The notes under the pieces: model-generated | Told to the model about the DNA's origin: nothing | Database searches by the model: none | What the model saw: only the letters and a program-made list of their open reading frames with translations | Position numbers and translations under genes: made by a program | Part shown: positions 21,781-31,482 of the stretch, one piece after another | Position numbering within the stretch: position 1 is the first letter of the stretch | Layout: each line of letters starts with the position of its first letter | Assembly (NCBI GenBank): GCA_015179045.1 | Contig: WHUZ01000125.1 | Span: 62,001 to 126,000, forward strand | DNA from: Kalaharituber pfeilii | Taxonomy: Eukaryota; Ascomycota; Pezizomycetes; Pezizales; Pezizaceae | DNA: 64,000 nt | Direction of reading: 5' to 3'

Positions 21781-21979
21781 GGCAATTTCTTAAATATGCC
21801 AGGCGCTCTGGGACACGATACAATTTGTTAATTACGCCGGGCGCTCTGGAGTAGAAGATTAAGTTTCTAAATACGTCCGAGGCGTTGAGAGTGCTTAGGG
21901 CGATTGCCGTGCCCAGGGCGGGGCGGTTGTGCCCAGGGCGGGGCGGTTGCGCCCAGCCGAAAAATTATTTTTGCTGATG
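21780..21979. repeat. Right subterminal repeats and terminal inverted repeat of T
   Basis: Near 21798, 21836 and 21884 there are degenerate ~39-48-bp repeats with GCC(A/G)GGCGCTCTGG. At 21912-21955 a 20-22-bp unit, TGCCCAGGGCGGGGCGGTT, occurs twice in a row, with runs of three to four G. The 20-bp inverted terminus follows at 21960-21979. The left end has a related but shorter GC block (GGGCACATAGGGCGCTCC). Confidence 0.75.
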
Positions 21980-24640
21980 AGAGTTGGTTCCAATTGGCCT
22001 GATGGTAGGTGACATAGTTACAGAGGTACCCTTCCAGGGTTTGGTTAATTCTTTTAGTTTATCTATTAGTTTCTAGGTATGTAGTTATACTCATATTTAA
22101 GTTGACTTTGAGTTTCTTTATAAGTTCCTAGCAGAAGTTTGAAGTAAACTTCAGATCTTAGTCTGATATGATGGTTTTTGATAAGCTATAGAGTCACTAT
22201 ATTTCTCAAAGGAAGGTAGTTGCTAGTTGTTCTATGGATTGTTCTGCTAGAGGAATGAAGTGAGCTATCTTAGTAAACTTATCTACTACTACCTATATTT
22301 GTATGAAGCCATCTAAAGAAGAGAGTTTGGTAATAAAGTCCATACTGACAGAGGGCTATGGTTGATATAGTATCTCATGGAGGTGAAGGAGGCCATATTT
22401 CTTATATCTTTATACCTTGTTTCTTTAGCATTTCAAGTATATGCTGATATATTCTATAATGTTGTTGTGAGTATTAGGCCAATAGAAGTCTCTGCCAATA
22501 AGTTCTTTGGTTTTTTTAATTCTGAGGTGGCCGGCGAGGGGATAATCATGTTTTGCTTAAAGTATTTCTTACCTAAGGCCCATTGGTATCACAAACCAGT
22601 TGTTGTATAGAACTAGTTCATTATGGATACTGAATTGTTTGTCAATATTATTGTTCTTCTACTGGATGCATTCCTTAAGTTGCGTATACCATTTGTACTT
22701 TTTCTCTTCTTCGATTAGCTTGCTCTTCTGTTTGTTAGTTAGTGCTACTATTTTCAGAACTTTTATTGTTCTTGCAGTCAAAATTTCTTCCTCTTCCTGC
22801 CATGTTCCTTCTTTATAGAACTTAATTTCTTGCTAATCGCCCTGTCTACTCCTCTTCTTAAGGGCATGGTTACTATGTCTAGATAAAGTATCTGCTTTAA
22901 CATTTGCTTTTCCTTTTTGGTAGATAATTGTATAGTCGAATAGGGCGAATTTTTCTGCCCATTATGCTTGATGACAACATAGCTTATTAATCATATTGAA
23001 GATCTGAAAGTTGTTATGGTCTGTATAGACTTTGATGCTATGCTTAGTATCTTCACAGTATTCTCTCTAAGTATCTGTCATATATTCCACCACAGCTAGC
23101 ATCTCCTTATCGAAGATGTCATAGCTAATTTTGCCTGAAGTGAACTTCTAGGAATGCAACGCAACTGGGTATAGTTTGTTATCTTCTTACTTCTGACTTA
23201 GGATCCTTCTAAGTGTGAAGTTACTTATATCTATTTCTAAGATGATTTTATATTCTGGGTGGTAGTGTACTAGAATCGGAGTAGTTGTAAAAGCTTCTTT
23301 GAGCTGCTGAAAAGCTTTTTCTTGTAGAGGTTCCTAGGCTAGCTTTGCCTCTTTATTAAGTAGTCAAGTTAGAGGTAAGCATATCTTACTATAGTTCTTA
23401 ATAAAGTGTTGGTAGAAGTTAGTAAGCCCTAGAAAGGATTATATATCTGTTTTCAGATTAGAGTATTCATTAGTACCAGAGGTCTTCTAATCAAGGATAG
23501 CCTAGATTTTATTGATGGATATTGAGATTTCTTTTACTGAGATGTAATAACTCAAAAATTCAACTTCCTCTATGTACTTTTCATACTTTTCCTCTTGTAT
23601 AACCAAACCATTTTCTTGTAGCCTGTACAACACCTCTTCCAGGGTTGTATTATATTCTTGTAGAGTTTCAGCATATATTAGTAGGTCATTAATGTATGCC
23701 AGTAAACCCTGATCGATCATATTTTTAAAGATTTTATTTATAAACTCCTGAAAGGTTGCTAGTATATTATAGAGTCCAAATGGTATAACTGTGTATTTGT
23801 AGTGGCCGTATCAAGTCCTAAAGGCTGTCTTCTACTTATTCCCTTTAGCAATTCATACCAAGTTGTATCTATTTTTTAAGTCCAGAGTGGTAAAGTATTT
23901 GCTCTTACGAAGTTGGTCTCGGAGTTCTGCCATTAGTAGGAGAGGGTAGTAGTTCTTAATAGTGATTTGGCTTAGGCTTCTATAGTCGACACATATGTAG
24001 AGTTTATCATTCTTCTTTGGGATAAACAGGAGGGATACACCTACCGGAGATTGTAAGGGTTAGATTTTTTCTTCTTTTAATATCTATTTAATATATTCTT
24101 TAAGTATCTCTAACTCTTTCTCACTTAATCGATAGATAGGTCCTTATAGAGGTTGTTGTCCTTCTTGTAGAGATATACGGTAGTTATAAGATTGATGTGG
24201 GAGTAGTTTTACTGTGGTCTGAGGGTCAAAACGCTTTGAGAATTTCTTCTTCCATGCTGCTAGATCAAAGGTCACCTGCTTGCCAGCTTCCATTTAGTAA
24301 ATGTATACTTAGGATATTTTTCGTACTACAATATGTATATACCCACTGAAGAATACTTGTCCTGCTTACCATTCTTCAGTTATGTAAAGTTCCTCCACTT
24401 CACAAAGTTCAAAGCACCTAGCCTTAATGTATTTTGAGTATTTGACATGATTTAGTTCAACATATTCTAAGTCTCAATCAATGTATGGCTAGTAACTAGC
24501 TATCTACATCATTAACAAGAGTGCATCATAGTCCCTTCCTCTATTACCCATATCAAAGTCAATGAGTTCTTTATGAACTTTACTGATATCATCGATAAGA
24601 GTCATTTGAAGCTTTAAGGTATACTCTGTCTTAATATTTG
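21980..24640 (-). pseudogene. C2 pol: RT-RNase H-integrase (RIP-decayed)
   Basis: Minus strand. The RT block at 23502-23720 is close to C1: GLLAYINDLLIYAETL, then RLQENGLVIQEEKYEKY and VEFLSYYIS. The catalytic YIDD is YIND, the first Asp codon having become AAT. RNase H follows at about 22890-23400 and the integrase HHCC/DDE region at about 21980-22830. Integrase is severed at 21980 by T and continues at 16458. Plus-strand frames at 22377-22610 and 22600-22818 are antisense shadows of the integrase. Confidence 0.8.
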
Positions 24641-26049
24641 GTAAGGGTATACTGCCAGCTCCTCTAAACTCAGTGGAGAATTTTCTTATAATATATGAGA
24701 TTAGTACTTTGTTAGAGAGTATTGACGTTTCTGCTCCTGGATTGATACATACTCTAATTATTACTGATTTTAAGATACTATTTTCCTTCTATTTTAGCTC
24801 AGCTTTACAAATAATTGATTTCTTTGCTAGAGGTCCTTTGAGGATTGGAGGAGAAGTGAGGCCAACTGAAGGAGAAGGAGAGGCAGACACTTCATTGGCT
24901 AAGATCTGCTTTTCTAGTTTTCTGACTTGGATTTATCAAGAGTGGTAATGTATAATACTAGGCTATGAGCCTGTATCCCAGCTGAGTCTCCTTTATTTTC
25001 TTGTTCAATCTTCCTTACCTCCTTCTTGTCCTTCTTCTTATCATTATCTCTCTTCCTCTTATTACCCAACTAATTAGTTTGCTGGATTGTCTTCTATTCC
25101 TTTATAATTTCCATAGCCATGCATTTGCTGAAAGTGTGGCCTTTTGTTCCACACTAAGAGCATTTCTCATTGGACTTCCATTTGGCACTGAGTTCCTTGG
25201 AGGAGTTGGGGAGACATGGACTAGGCTTAGAGATTATAGTTTCTATACTGTCCTTCTTCTTCTCTGAAGATTATTTCTTCTTTGAATGGCCACTAGGTTT
25301 GTTACCACTACTGTGACCTACAACTTACATTGTTCGCTCGTCCTGCATGCCAACTACTACTATGTATTTGCACCAGTCATCAAGTGATTTATTGAGTACT
25401 CCTGGTTGTATAAAAAAAAATTGGGCAATGTTTCTTTTCAATTCTTTAACCACCTTGTTCTTAAACATTTTATTATCGTAATTGGTGAGGTGGTTTATTT
25501 TCTTCATAGTATTGATATAGTCTATAATTTTGCCCTTCTATATATAGGTGTTGAGTTTATCTCACATTTGCTGCTTTTGCATGTAGATTCCCATTCCTTC
25601 TACCAAATCGTCCATCCATTTCGCTAATGTAGTATCTCTTTGAGCCTTTGGACCCATGTACACATGTTTGTTTTGGGTATGCCATTCTACTGCCTCTTCA
25701 GTTAGAGATTGAGATGCATATAGAATTTTAGTATCTTCTTCAGCAAAGGTTTAGCAGTACTCTCGAAGGTATACTAAGTCTATTACTTTGGACTTCCATA
25801 CTTGTAGTCTATCCAGGTTGCTATCCCAAGTTCTTAGAGTTTAAAGGCAGGCGAATGGGATGTACTAGCCAGTAGGTTCGGGTTCAGGTGAATCTCATTG
25901 TCTAGTTTCGTACCTAGCTTTCTTTCTTAGAGAAGGAGATAGTACTGGTCAGATAGAGAGGACGGTAGTCATGGTTTGTACTGAAGATTATGTTCTAGTT
26001 AGCAGTTGAGATAGGAGAAGTATAACCTTAAGGGCTACTACTTTATTTT
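24641..26049 (-). pseudogene. C2 protease and gag C-terminal half
   Basis: Minus strand. The protease site at about 24700-24760 reads CINPGAETSILSNK, i.e. DSGA with D changed to N and S to P, both reachable by transitions. A CCHC zinc knuckle lies at about 25128-25170 (KCS-stop-CGTKGHTFSKC, one stop inside). The capsid-like region at 25325-25507 (LDDWCKYIVVVG, KRNIAQFFFIQPGV) matches C1 42094-42260. It is separated from the gag N-terminus by TRIM1, inserted at 26050. Confidence 0.75.
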
Positions 26050-26286
26050 TGTTACGGGTTTACTGCGACCATAGTGTGGGTGGCCGGTGGAGCGCGTGAA
26101 AAGCGAAAAATGCAAGTGCATATGAAATGTGCATATGCGATGTGAGTGACATGCGACAGCCGGAAAGGGGCTGCAGTTGCATAATGAGTACTATATGAGC
26201 TACGCAGAGGACTAGCGAGTATCGCTAATCAAGTATCTTTTTGACCTGGCGGACGGTAACTTTCTGCGTTTACCACCTCCGTAATA
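26050..26286 (+). repeat. TRIM1 5' LTR
   Basis: 237 bp, alignable end to end with 26693-26929. It shows G/A and C/T differences, for example GTGTGGGTGG versus GTGTAGGCGG. Confidence 0.92.
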
Positions 26287-26692
26287 GTTGACTAGCGATA
26301 AACCGGTCACCGGTTCGATGCTTAACTTATCTCGCCAATTCCTTAAGTATTAAGTATTAAAGCTGCAGAAAGTAAGACCTTACCTGAGCCAAGAGCCAAA
26401 GAGTGAGAGCCACGAGCTAGAGCCAGAGCCAAGAGCAATATGGAAGGCTATGTAAGATGGTAAAATATTGATATTAGGCGATGCTGTGTAATCCCGGCAT
26501 GCCAAGTGATGAGTGGTGCTTGTGCAATGCATCTGAGGCAGCAGCAAGGACAAAGTAACGTATCGAATCCCTGGCTGACATCCTGGTCGGAAGGGTCATA
26601 TAGCACAGCGTATGGAATAATACACGACGGCCAGGGTGGGGGCAGACTCATATAGTGGCAACCCAGAGAAGTTGCCCTAAGAGAGGGGGTAC
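26287..26692 (+). other. TRIM1 internal region
   Basis: 406 bp without a convincing reading frame. It begins with GTTGACTAGCGATAAACC, then the T-arm/B-box-like GGTTCGATGC (26312-26321). A simple repeat of AGAGCC units follows at about 26390-26432. It ends in the polypurine tract before 26693. A minus-strand frame at 26448-26651 has no recognisable motif. Confidence 0.7.
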
Positions 26693-26929
26693 TGTTACGG
26701 GTTTACCGCGACCATAGTGTAGGCGGCCGGTGGAGCGCGTGAAAAGCAAAAAATGCAAGTGCGTACGAAATGCGCATATGCGACGTGAGCGACATGCGAC
26801 AGCCGGGAAGGCACCGCAGTTACATAATGAGTACTATATGAGCTACGCAGAGGACTAGCGAGTATCGCTAGTCAAGTGTTTTTTTAACCTGGTGGACGGT
26901 AACTTTCTACATTTACCACCTCTGTAACA
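26693..26929 (+). repeat. TRIM1 3' LTR
   Basis: 237 bp, TGTTACGGGTTTACCGCG to CTCTGTAACA, preceded by a polypurine tract and followed by the TSD ATTTT. Confidence 0.92.
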
Positions 26930-26934
26930 ATTTT

Positions 26935-27910
26935 GCAGTTCCTTGTTCTAGTTCTTGATGGAGGTAATTTCTACTTCTAAGACTGTTATCTGTCCTTAAC
27001 CAGCTTTAATAATATCTTCTTGGACTGTGATTTTTTCTTCCAGCTCTCTTTTCTTGGTCTTTTCTTTGTCAAGGAAAATTTTAGTATCCTGTAATTGAGA
27101 CTCCAAGGCTGCAACTATTAAGCTTTTCTCATCTAGGGACTTGATAATAGTAGTATTTATATCCTTGGTATACTCCCTTTCTAGATTCTGAACCTTCTCC
27201 TTTATTTTTGCTTCCTACTTAAGTTTAGCAGCCTCCATTTTGAGTTAGTAATTCTTCACTACTACTATGACTGTTGCCTCATATTCAGCTTTTTCCTTAG
27301 TTAACTATTCTTGAAGCTTGATTTCCCAAGCTTGGGTATTAGCTTAGATTTGTACTTCGTATCATTGCTTGTACTTGTCAGCATTAGCTCTAAGTTGATT
27401 CTGAAGGTCAATAAATTGCTGTTTGATGAATTCAACTTCTAGTTCCTCTTTTTGGTCTATATCTATTTCAACTAGTAATCATTTCGTAAAAGGATAAGCT
27501 ATTTCTGTTTGAGCTTTCTTGATTTCTTCGGCTATAGTTTCCCTAAGCTGTGAACTTATATTCTAAGCCCCTGTATTAAACTAGAAGATTAGCACATTAA
27601 CATGGCCCGGGTCTACTGCCTATAGGATAGGGAGTAGGAGAGTGATCTTCTCTTGTCTTTGAAGAACTAGTAGGTCTAATCGCTTTTGTTGGACTTTAAT
27701 CCAATCTAGTTCTCTGGCATCCTCAATGTGCATTTGGTGCATATAGGATTTAGTCCATGGTCAGAGTCCTGGCCTTGGTATGGTAGTAAGAGCTGACTGC
27801 GCGGCTTCAGCGCTGAGTGAGGAGTCCACTTTATCTTTGAATCTCTATAAGATTAGTTCGTTTCCAGCAGTCAAGAGTTTTGGGAGTTCAGGAAAGTCAT
27901 AGAATGCCAT
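26935..27910 (-). pseudogene. C2 gag N-terminal half with coiled coil
   Basis: The minus-strand frame starts at ATG 27910-27908: MAFYDFPELPKLLTAGNEL, homologous to the C1 gag start (MVSYNFPVIPKLLTTGNKL). It runs through a long heptad-like, Gln/Glu/Lys-rich stretch at about 26960-27460 with blocks such as YTKDINTTIIKSLDEKSL and VAALESQLQD that also occur in C1. A coiled-coil gag segment is thus conserved between two diverged copies. TAG/TAA stops interrupt it. The capsid and knuckle lie beyond TRIM1. Confidence 0.8.
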
Positions 27911-27958
27911 TGTTGGTTATTTGTGAGGTTGTAGTGAAACAAGACCTAACAAATATAG

Positions 27959-28596
27959 TGTTATAGAGTATATTGAGGGTAAGCTATTTACTAAATAACT
28001 AAGTGTACTATGAAATATAATTAAATATAAGTCATGAAAAATAAAGTAGTTAAGGTAGTAAGAAAGCTTTATATTTATTAGAGTTAAGCTCTAGGTCCTT
28101 GCTCTTCTAACTCTAGAGAGTCAGGCTTCTATTTATACAAAATATAGTTCTTCAAAGCTATTAATAAATTCAGCTTGAATGGATTCTGGGGATCAAGCTA
28201 GACCCTAAAAAATGCTAAGTGACAGTCTTTCTTTTTGACTAACCCTTACAATAAATTCTAGGACAACAAATATGAGAACTTGAAACCTTTAATGCAAGCC
28301 TCTATCTAAAAATACCATCATAACTCCAATCCTTATGTAAAGATTAATGATATGAGAAAATAAGAAAAGGTTATCATATAATGAATAGTACAATAGGAGC
28401 TGCTAGAAGAGTTAGTAACCAAGATTACTAATCTTAGTAGTTCCTTACTACTTAACCGAAGAAGTTCCACTACTATAGACCTGACTAGTATCAAGTTAGC
28501 TAAACTTCTGACTGGTAGGCTTTATAGTTAGTAGTACCTTTTGATGATACTTAAACAAGACAGTATTATAGTATGACAATAGTTATGCCTGTAACA
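27959..28596 (-). repeat. C2 5' LTR (right)
   Basis: 638 bp, TGTTATAGAGTATATTGAGG to GCCTGTAACA, matching the C1 LTRs in reverse complement. The start of gag lies 49 bp inside the element. Confidence 0.92.
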
Positions 28597-29569
28597 ACAG
28601 TAATATTACCCTATTGATATTCTTCCAATTTTTATCCATTATCTTCTAAAAACTTATCAATGTGAGTATAAAAGGCACCTTGGAATATTAAAATAGGTTT
28701 TTATTACCTGACTGATTTTAAATGAGGCATTCTCATATGACTAGCTAAAGTATTCACTACTATGGGTCTAGCATGAGTGGGAGGGAGTACCAGTTCAGTA
28801 CTATGATCTTGTTGAGTCCTCCTTTAGTCCATACATGAATGGAATGAGCTATCCTTTTTCTGAACGGATAGTATTGGTGCCAGCTGGAGGTCTTGAATGC
28901 CTGATCTTGCTAGTGGGTAGATGTTTTTCTAGATACATCTGCAGGGCTTTATCTCTCAGAGTAGTCTTATATTATCGGGCTATTGGGTACTTTAGTACTA
29001 GGGTCATTGAGTGGGATCTTATAATTCCTGAATCGGTGAGAGTGTCTGGCTGCTTGCTCCTTAGAGCATAATATTCATAACATTCATATTAATCAGTAGT
29101 AGTATATCGCCTTCTTCCAACGATTCCTTCTAAAATCCAAAACAGAAATAGGTGGTAGAAATAGAAACAGGTGGAAGAAATAGAAATACATGGAAGAAAT
29201 AGAAACAGGTGGAAGAAATAAAAATAGGTGAAAGAATAATTTCATTAGAAGAAATAACAAAATCAAGGGAATTATGAACCAAATACTAGTTTTCACTATT
29301 AACAAAGAAATCTTTCCTTCTAAACCAAGATAATTCTAATAACACTTCTTTATTACTAATTTCTAAACATTCTATATTAAAAGCAGTACTAGGAATTACA
29401 TTACCTGATTTATTCTGAACACTGGAAAAAACAAATGTAGTATTCAAAACTTTAACTCCTTCTAGGGAGCTTCTGTCCTCCTGCTATATATTTACAGATC
29501 TAGCCTAGTCCTTCCAATAGTATCTTGAGTATATCTTATTCTTTTGAATTACTATGAGCTAACTTCCTT
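28597..29569 (-). pseudogene. gypsy element E, RT N-terminus and protease region
   Basis: Third part of E after C2. The reverse complement of about 28920-29060 aligns with the RT-leading region of A1 (5440-5600): the same order of TACATCTGCAGGGCTTTATC- and GTACTTTAGTAC-like segments. Farther right, 29093-29310 is a hydrophobic/Phe-rich minus-strand frame built on AGAAATAGAAACAGGTGGA repeats, the counterpart of the repetitive linker seen in A and B near the protease. E is cut at about 29570, where MITE1 begins and the next identifiable sequence is on the other strand. Confidence 0.5.
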
Positions 29570-29570
29570 A

Positions 29571-29892
29571 TAGCGTTCACACTCGGTATGAGTTATGAGT
29601 CGGTTTTTCTGAGTGAGTCAGTTTTCGGGTCGATTTTTCATACTGTAAAATGTACTCGACTTGGCTACCGAGTGAGCTGGTATGAGTTGTATGTACAGTG
29701 GGACTGAGTTGGTGTGATAATATATAACTGGTACTCGGCTGCTGAGTGAGCTAGTATGAGTTGTATATGCAGCATGACTGAGTCAAGTAATACTGTACAA
29801 CTACTACTCGGTTCCTGAGTGAGTTTATAGTAAGGTCAGAGGAATTTTATTGAAGGCTTACACCGACTCAACTCGCACTGATGTGAATGCTA
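29571..29892. mobile_element. MITE-like element 1
   Basis: Imperfect terminal inverted repeats of about 30 bp (GCGTTCACACTCGGTATGAG at left; GCATTCACATCAGTGCGAG in reverse complement at right) flanked by TA at 29571-29572 and 29891-29892. The interior has a tandem unit of about 82 bp, with GAGTGAGCTGGTATGAGTTG at about 29662 and 29744. It is non-coding and less AT-shifted than its surroundings. Confidence 0.75.
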
Positions 29893-30625
29893 TGCATTTT
29901 ACTACTAAATAATATTTCAATAGCCCATAAGCCAATTGGAGCCAACTTTCTAAATTTGATTATGAAAGTCTAATAGTAAAGCAAATGCTCTCTCTTGAAC
30001 TAGTAAAGTAGAAAAATGTATGAACTAATATCTCTAGAGTCAATAGTAACAAATAGGTAAGGAATAATAATGGATCCAATATAGTACTCAATTAGTATTG
30101 ACTAGAAGTAATAATAATAATACTATAAAAGTAACATAGCTTAATACTAGGGTATATATCAGACTCTTCTCTTAGAACTTCTACTAGAATAGCTGAGTAG
30201 CTAATTATATTACTAGTTATATAGCCTACTTGAAAGCCAAAGTCAATTAACATCTAAGGCAAACTAAACTTATACTAACACTTACTAGTAAGAAGCCTTA
30301 GAAATAGATAGCTATAGACTTTGTTAGAGAACTACTAAGAGCTTTAATACTATTTTAGTTATTATAAACTAGTTTACTGAAATGTAATATTATATTATAT
30401 ACTAGTAAAAAATACTTGAACAACTTAAGATATTGGTAATACCTTCAATAATATCTTTAAGCAATTTGGTCTATCTCACTATATTACTTCTGACTATGGA
30501 CTACAATTTACCTTAGCCCTTTAAAAAGATATTATATCTGAACTTGATGCCAAACTCTAACTCTATATTACCTACTACCTCTAGACTAATAAAGTCTCTG
30601 ATATATAATATTTAGTATTATAGAA
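29893..30625 (+). pseudogene. Plus-strand gypsy fragment F, RNase H end and integrase
   Basis: Heavily RIPped plus-strand piece related to families A, B and D. At about 30235-30330 it reads AKVN-stop-HLRQTKLILT then IAIDFVRELLRALILF. This corresponds to the A2 integrase segment KADCHLRQTRLMPM with EEIAMDFVGKLLRAL. Farther on, 30568-30590 reads YY-L-stop-T-N-K, which is YHPQTDG after C-to-T and G-to-A changes. The RNase H end lies near 29910-29990 (KANALSLE from KADALSR). No LTR could be assigned. It is truncated by or adjacent to MITE1 on the left. Confidence 0.6.
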
Positions 30626-30628
30626 AGT

Positions 30629-30865
30629 ATGTCTGAAGTGAATATACTTCTTGAGAGTACTAATTATAAGCTTATCTATCTCTTAATAGTACTTAATATA
30701 ACTACTTATAAAGATATACTAAACCTTAAAGAAATCAAGTATTTTAATAAAGGTAAATATAATATTAAGAGTAATATGTATGAGAATCTAATAAAGAATC
30801 TCAACATCTATAAAGTCTTGGCTAGAGCTAGTAGGGAGGTAGAAAAGATAATATTTGAATCTTAA
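30629..30865 (+). CDS. Unidentified 78-codon open frame
   Basis: This AT-rich frame follows the F integrase remnant by about 50 bp. It encodes a Lys/Asn/Ile-rich peptide containing NITTYKDILNLKEIKYF and KVLARASREVEKIIFES. After its TAA the frame stays open with only two stops to about 30960 (LNNRNTREIVEIVARITIF). Such persistence is mildly suggestive of a former protein in a region where stops are otherwise dense. I recognise no family. It could be the tail of F or part of another element. Confidence 0.25.
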   Translation: MSEVNILLESTNYKLIYLLIVLNITTYKDILNLKEIKYFNKGKYNIKSNMYENLIKNLNIYKVLARASREVEKIIFES

Positions 30866-31482
30866 TTAAATAATAGAAATACTAGAGAAATTGTAGAAAT
30901 AGTAGCTAGAATTACTATATTCAACTACTAAAACTATATAAAGAAAGTTATTTAAAATTATATAGTAAGTTATTTATTATTAGTTTTTTAGTTTTATACT
31001 CATTAATTTATATGAAATAAAATATATAAAATAGGCTATTATGAATTATTCTATAATTAGTTTAGAGTAAAGAAAATATTATATAGGAGGGGTCTGATAC
31101 TAACAATAGAATTAGTGACTAGCTAAGTTATTTTATGTTAAATGTTTTGATTTTAATATTTATTATTTTTATCTTTTTTTTAATTTTCTTTCACTATTTT
31201 TTCCTATATTTTTACTTTGATCTACTACTAAAAGTAAGTTTTTTTTTTATATAATTTATATAATTATAAGTTCTAGAGTAAGATTGTAGCTATATATTGA
31301 AGGCTGTCTGATATCATAAATAAGTTAACTAACTTAAATATAGTATCTTTAATTTTAAATTTATTATCTTTATTTATTTTGTTTTATTTTTATTTTATTT
31401 TTATTTTATCTTATATTTTTTATTTCTTTATTATCTATTCTTTTTATTTCTTCTACTTTTATATTATCCATTTCTTTCTTCT
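30866..31482. other. AT-rich debris
   Basis: More than 600 bp of very AT-rich sequence with T-rich runs (for example 31150-31250 and 31375-31480). Two segments with GTCTGATA (31094 and 31307) hint at an older repeat pair. No gene or bounded element is supported. Confidence 0.5.

Larger units (their letters stand above)
16459..21979. mobile_element. Element T: 5.5-kb terminal-inverted-repeat, foldback-like element with satellite arms
   Basis: Both ends carry a perfect 20-bp inverted repeat CATCAGCAAAAATAATTTTT (16459-16478 and, inverted, 21960-21979). The flanking bases rejoin C2 integrase sequence (compare C1 45590-45615 in reverse complement), with AG at 16457-16458 and 21980-21981 as a probable 2-bp TSD. 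Inside are a 59-bp repeat block, a satellite array in one orientation (17095-18090), a ~2-kb centre, and the same satellite in the opposite orientation (20125-21380). This resembles foldback elements, whose long inverted arms are built of tandem repeats. No transposase is visible, so it would be non-autonomous. It is GC-richer and not RIPped, unlike C2. The superfamily is unassigned. Confidence 0.8.
26050..26929 (+). mobile_element. TRIM1: miniature LTR retroelement (880 bp)
   Basis: Two 237-bp LTRs (26050-26286 and 26693-26929) start TGTTACGGGTTTAC and end with the decayed GTAATA or the intact GTAACA. They are flanked by a perfect TSD ATTTT (26045-26049, 26930-26934). A polypurine tract AAGAGAGGGGGTAC precedes the right LTR, so the element is plus-oriented. 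The internal 406 bp encode no gag or pol, as is usual for terminal-repeat retrotransposons in miniature, which depend on enzymes of other elements. LTR differences are mainly transitions. A tRNA-like GGTCACCGGTTCGATGC lies at 26305-26321, 19 nt after the left LTR. Confidence 0.92.
14681..28596 (-). mobile_element. Chromovirus C2 (Ty3/gypsy), interrupted by T and TRIM1
   Basis: Bounded by 638-bp LTRs at 14681-15318 and 27959-28596, exactly the length of the C1 LTRs. The flanks ATGGT (14676-14680) and ACAGT (28597-28601) are explained as a TSD ACGGT in which one copy lost C to T and the other G to A. Minus orientation: gag begins at 27910 and the chromodomain end lies near 15940. Insertions: T at 16459-21979 and TRIM1 at 26050-26929. 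The unnested length is about 7.5 kb, the same as C1. Coding capacity is destroyed by transitions. Confidence 0.92.

Noticed and set aside
16459..21979. Helitron or Starship identity for element T
   Set aside because: Perfect inverted termini and a short TSD do not fit Helitrons (TC...CTRR, no inverted ends). No tyrosine recombinase frame is present as in Starships.
22377..22818. Hydrophobic plus-strand frames suggesting membrane proteins
   Set aside because: They are antisense to C2 integrase/RNase H, whose minus-strand homology to C1 is clear.
24673..25267. Plus-strand frames resembling membrane or signal-peptide proteins
   Set aside because: Antisense to the C2 protease and zinc-knuckle region (matches C1 42400-42880 in reverse complement).
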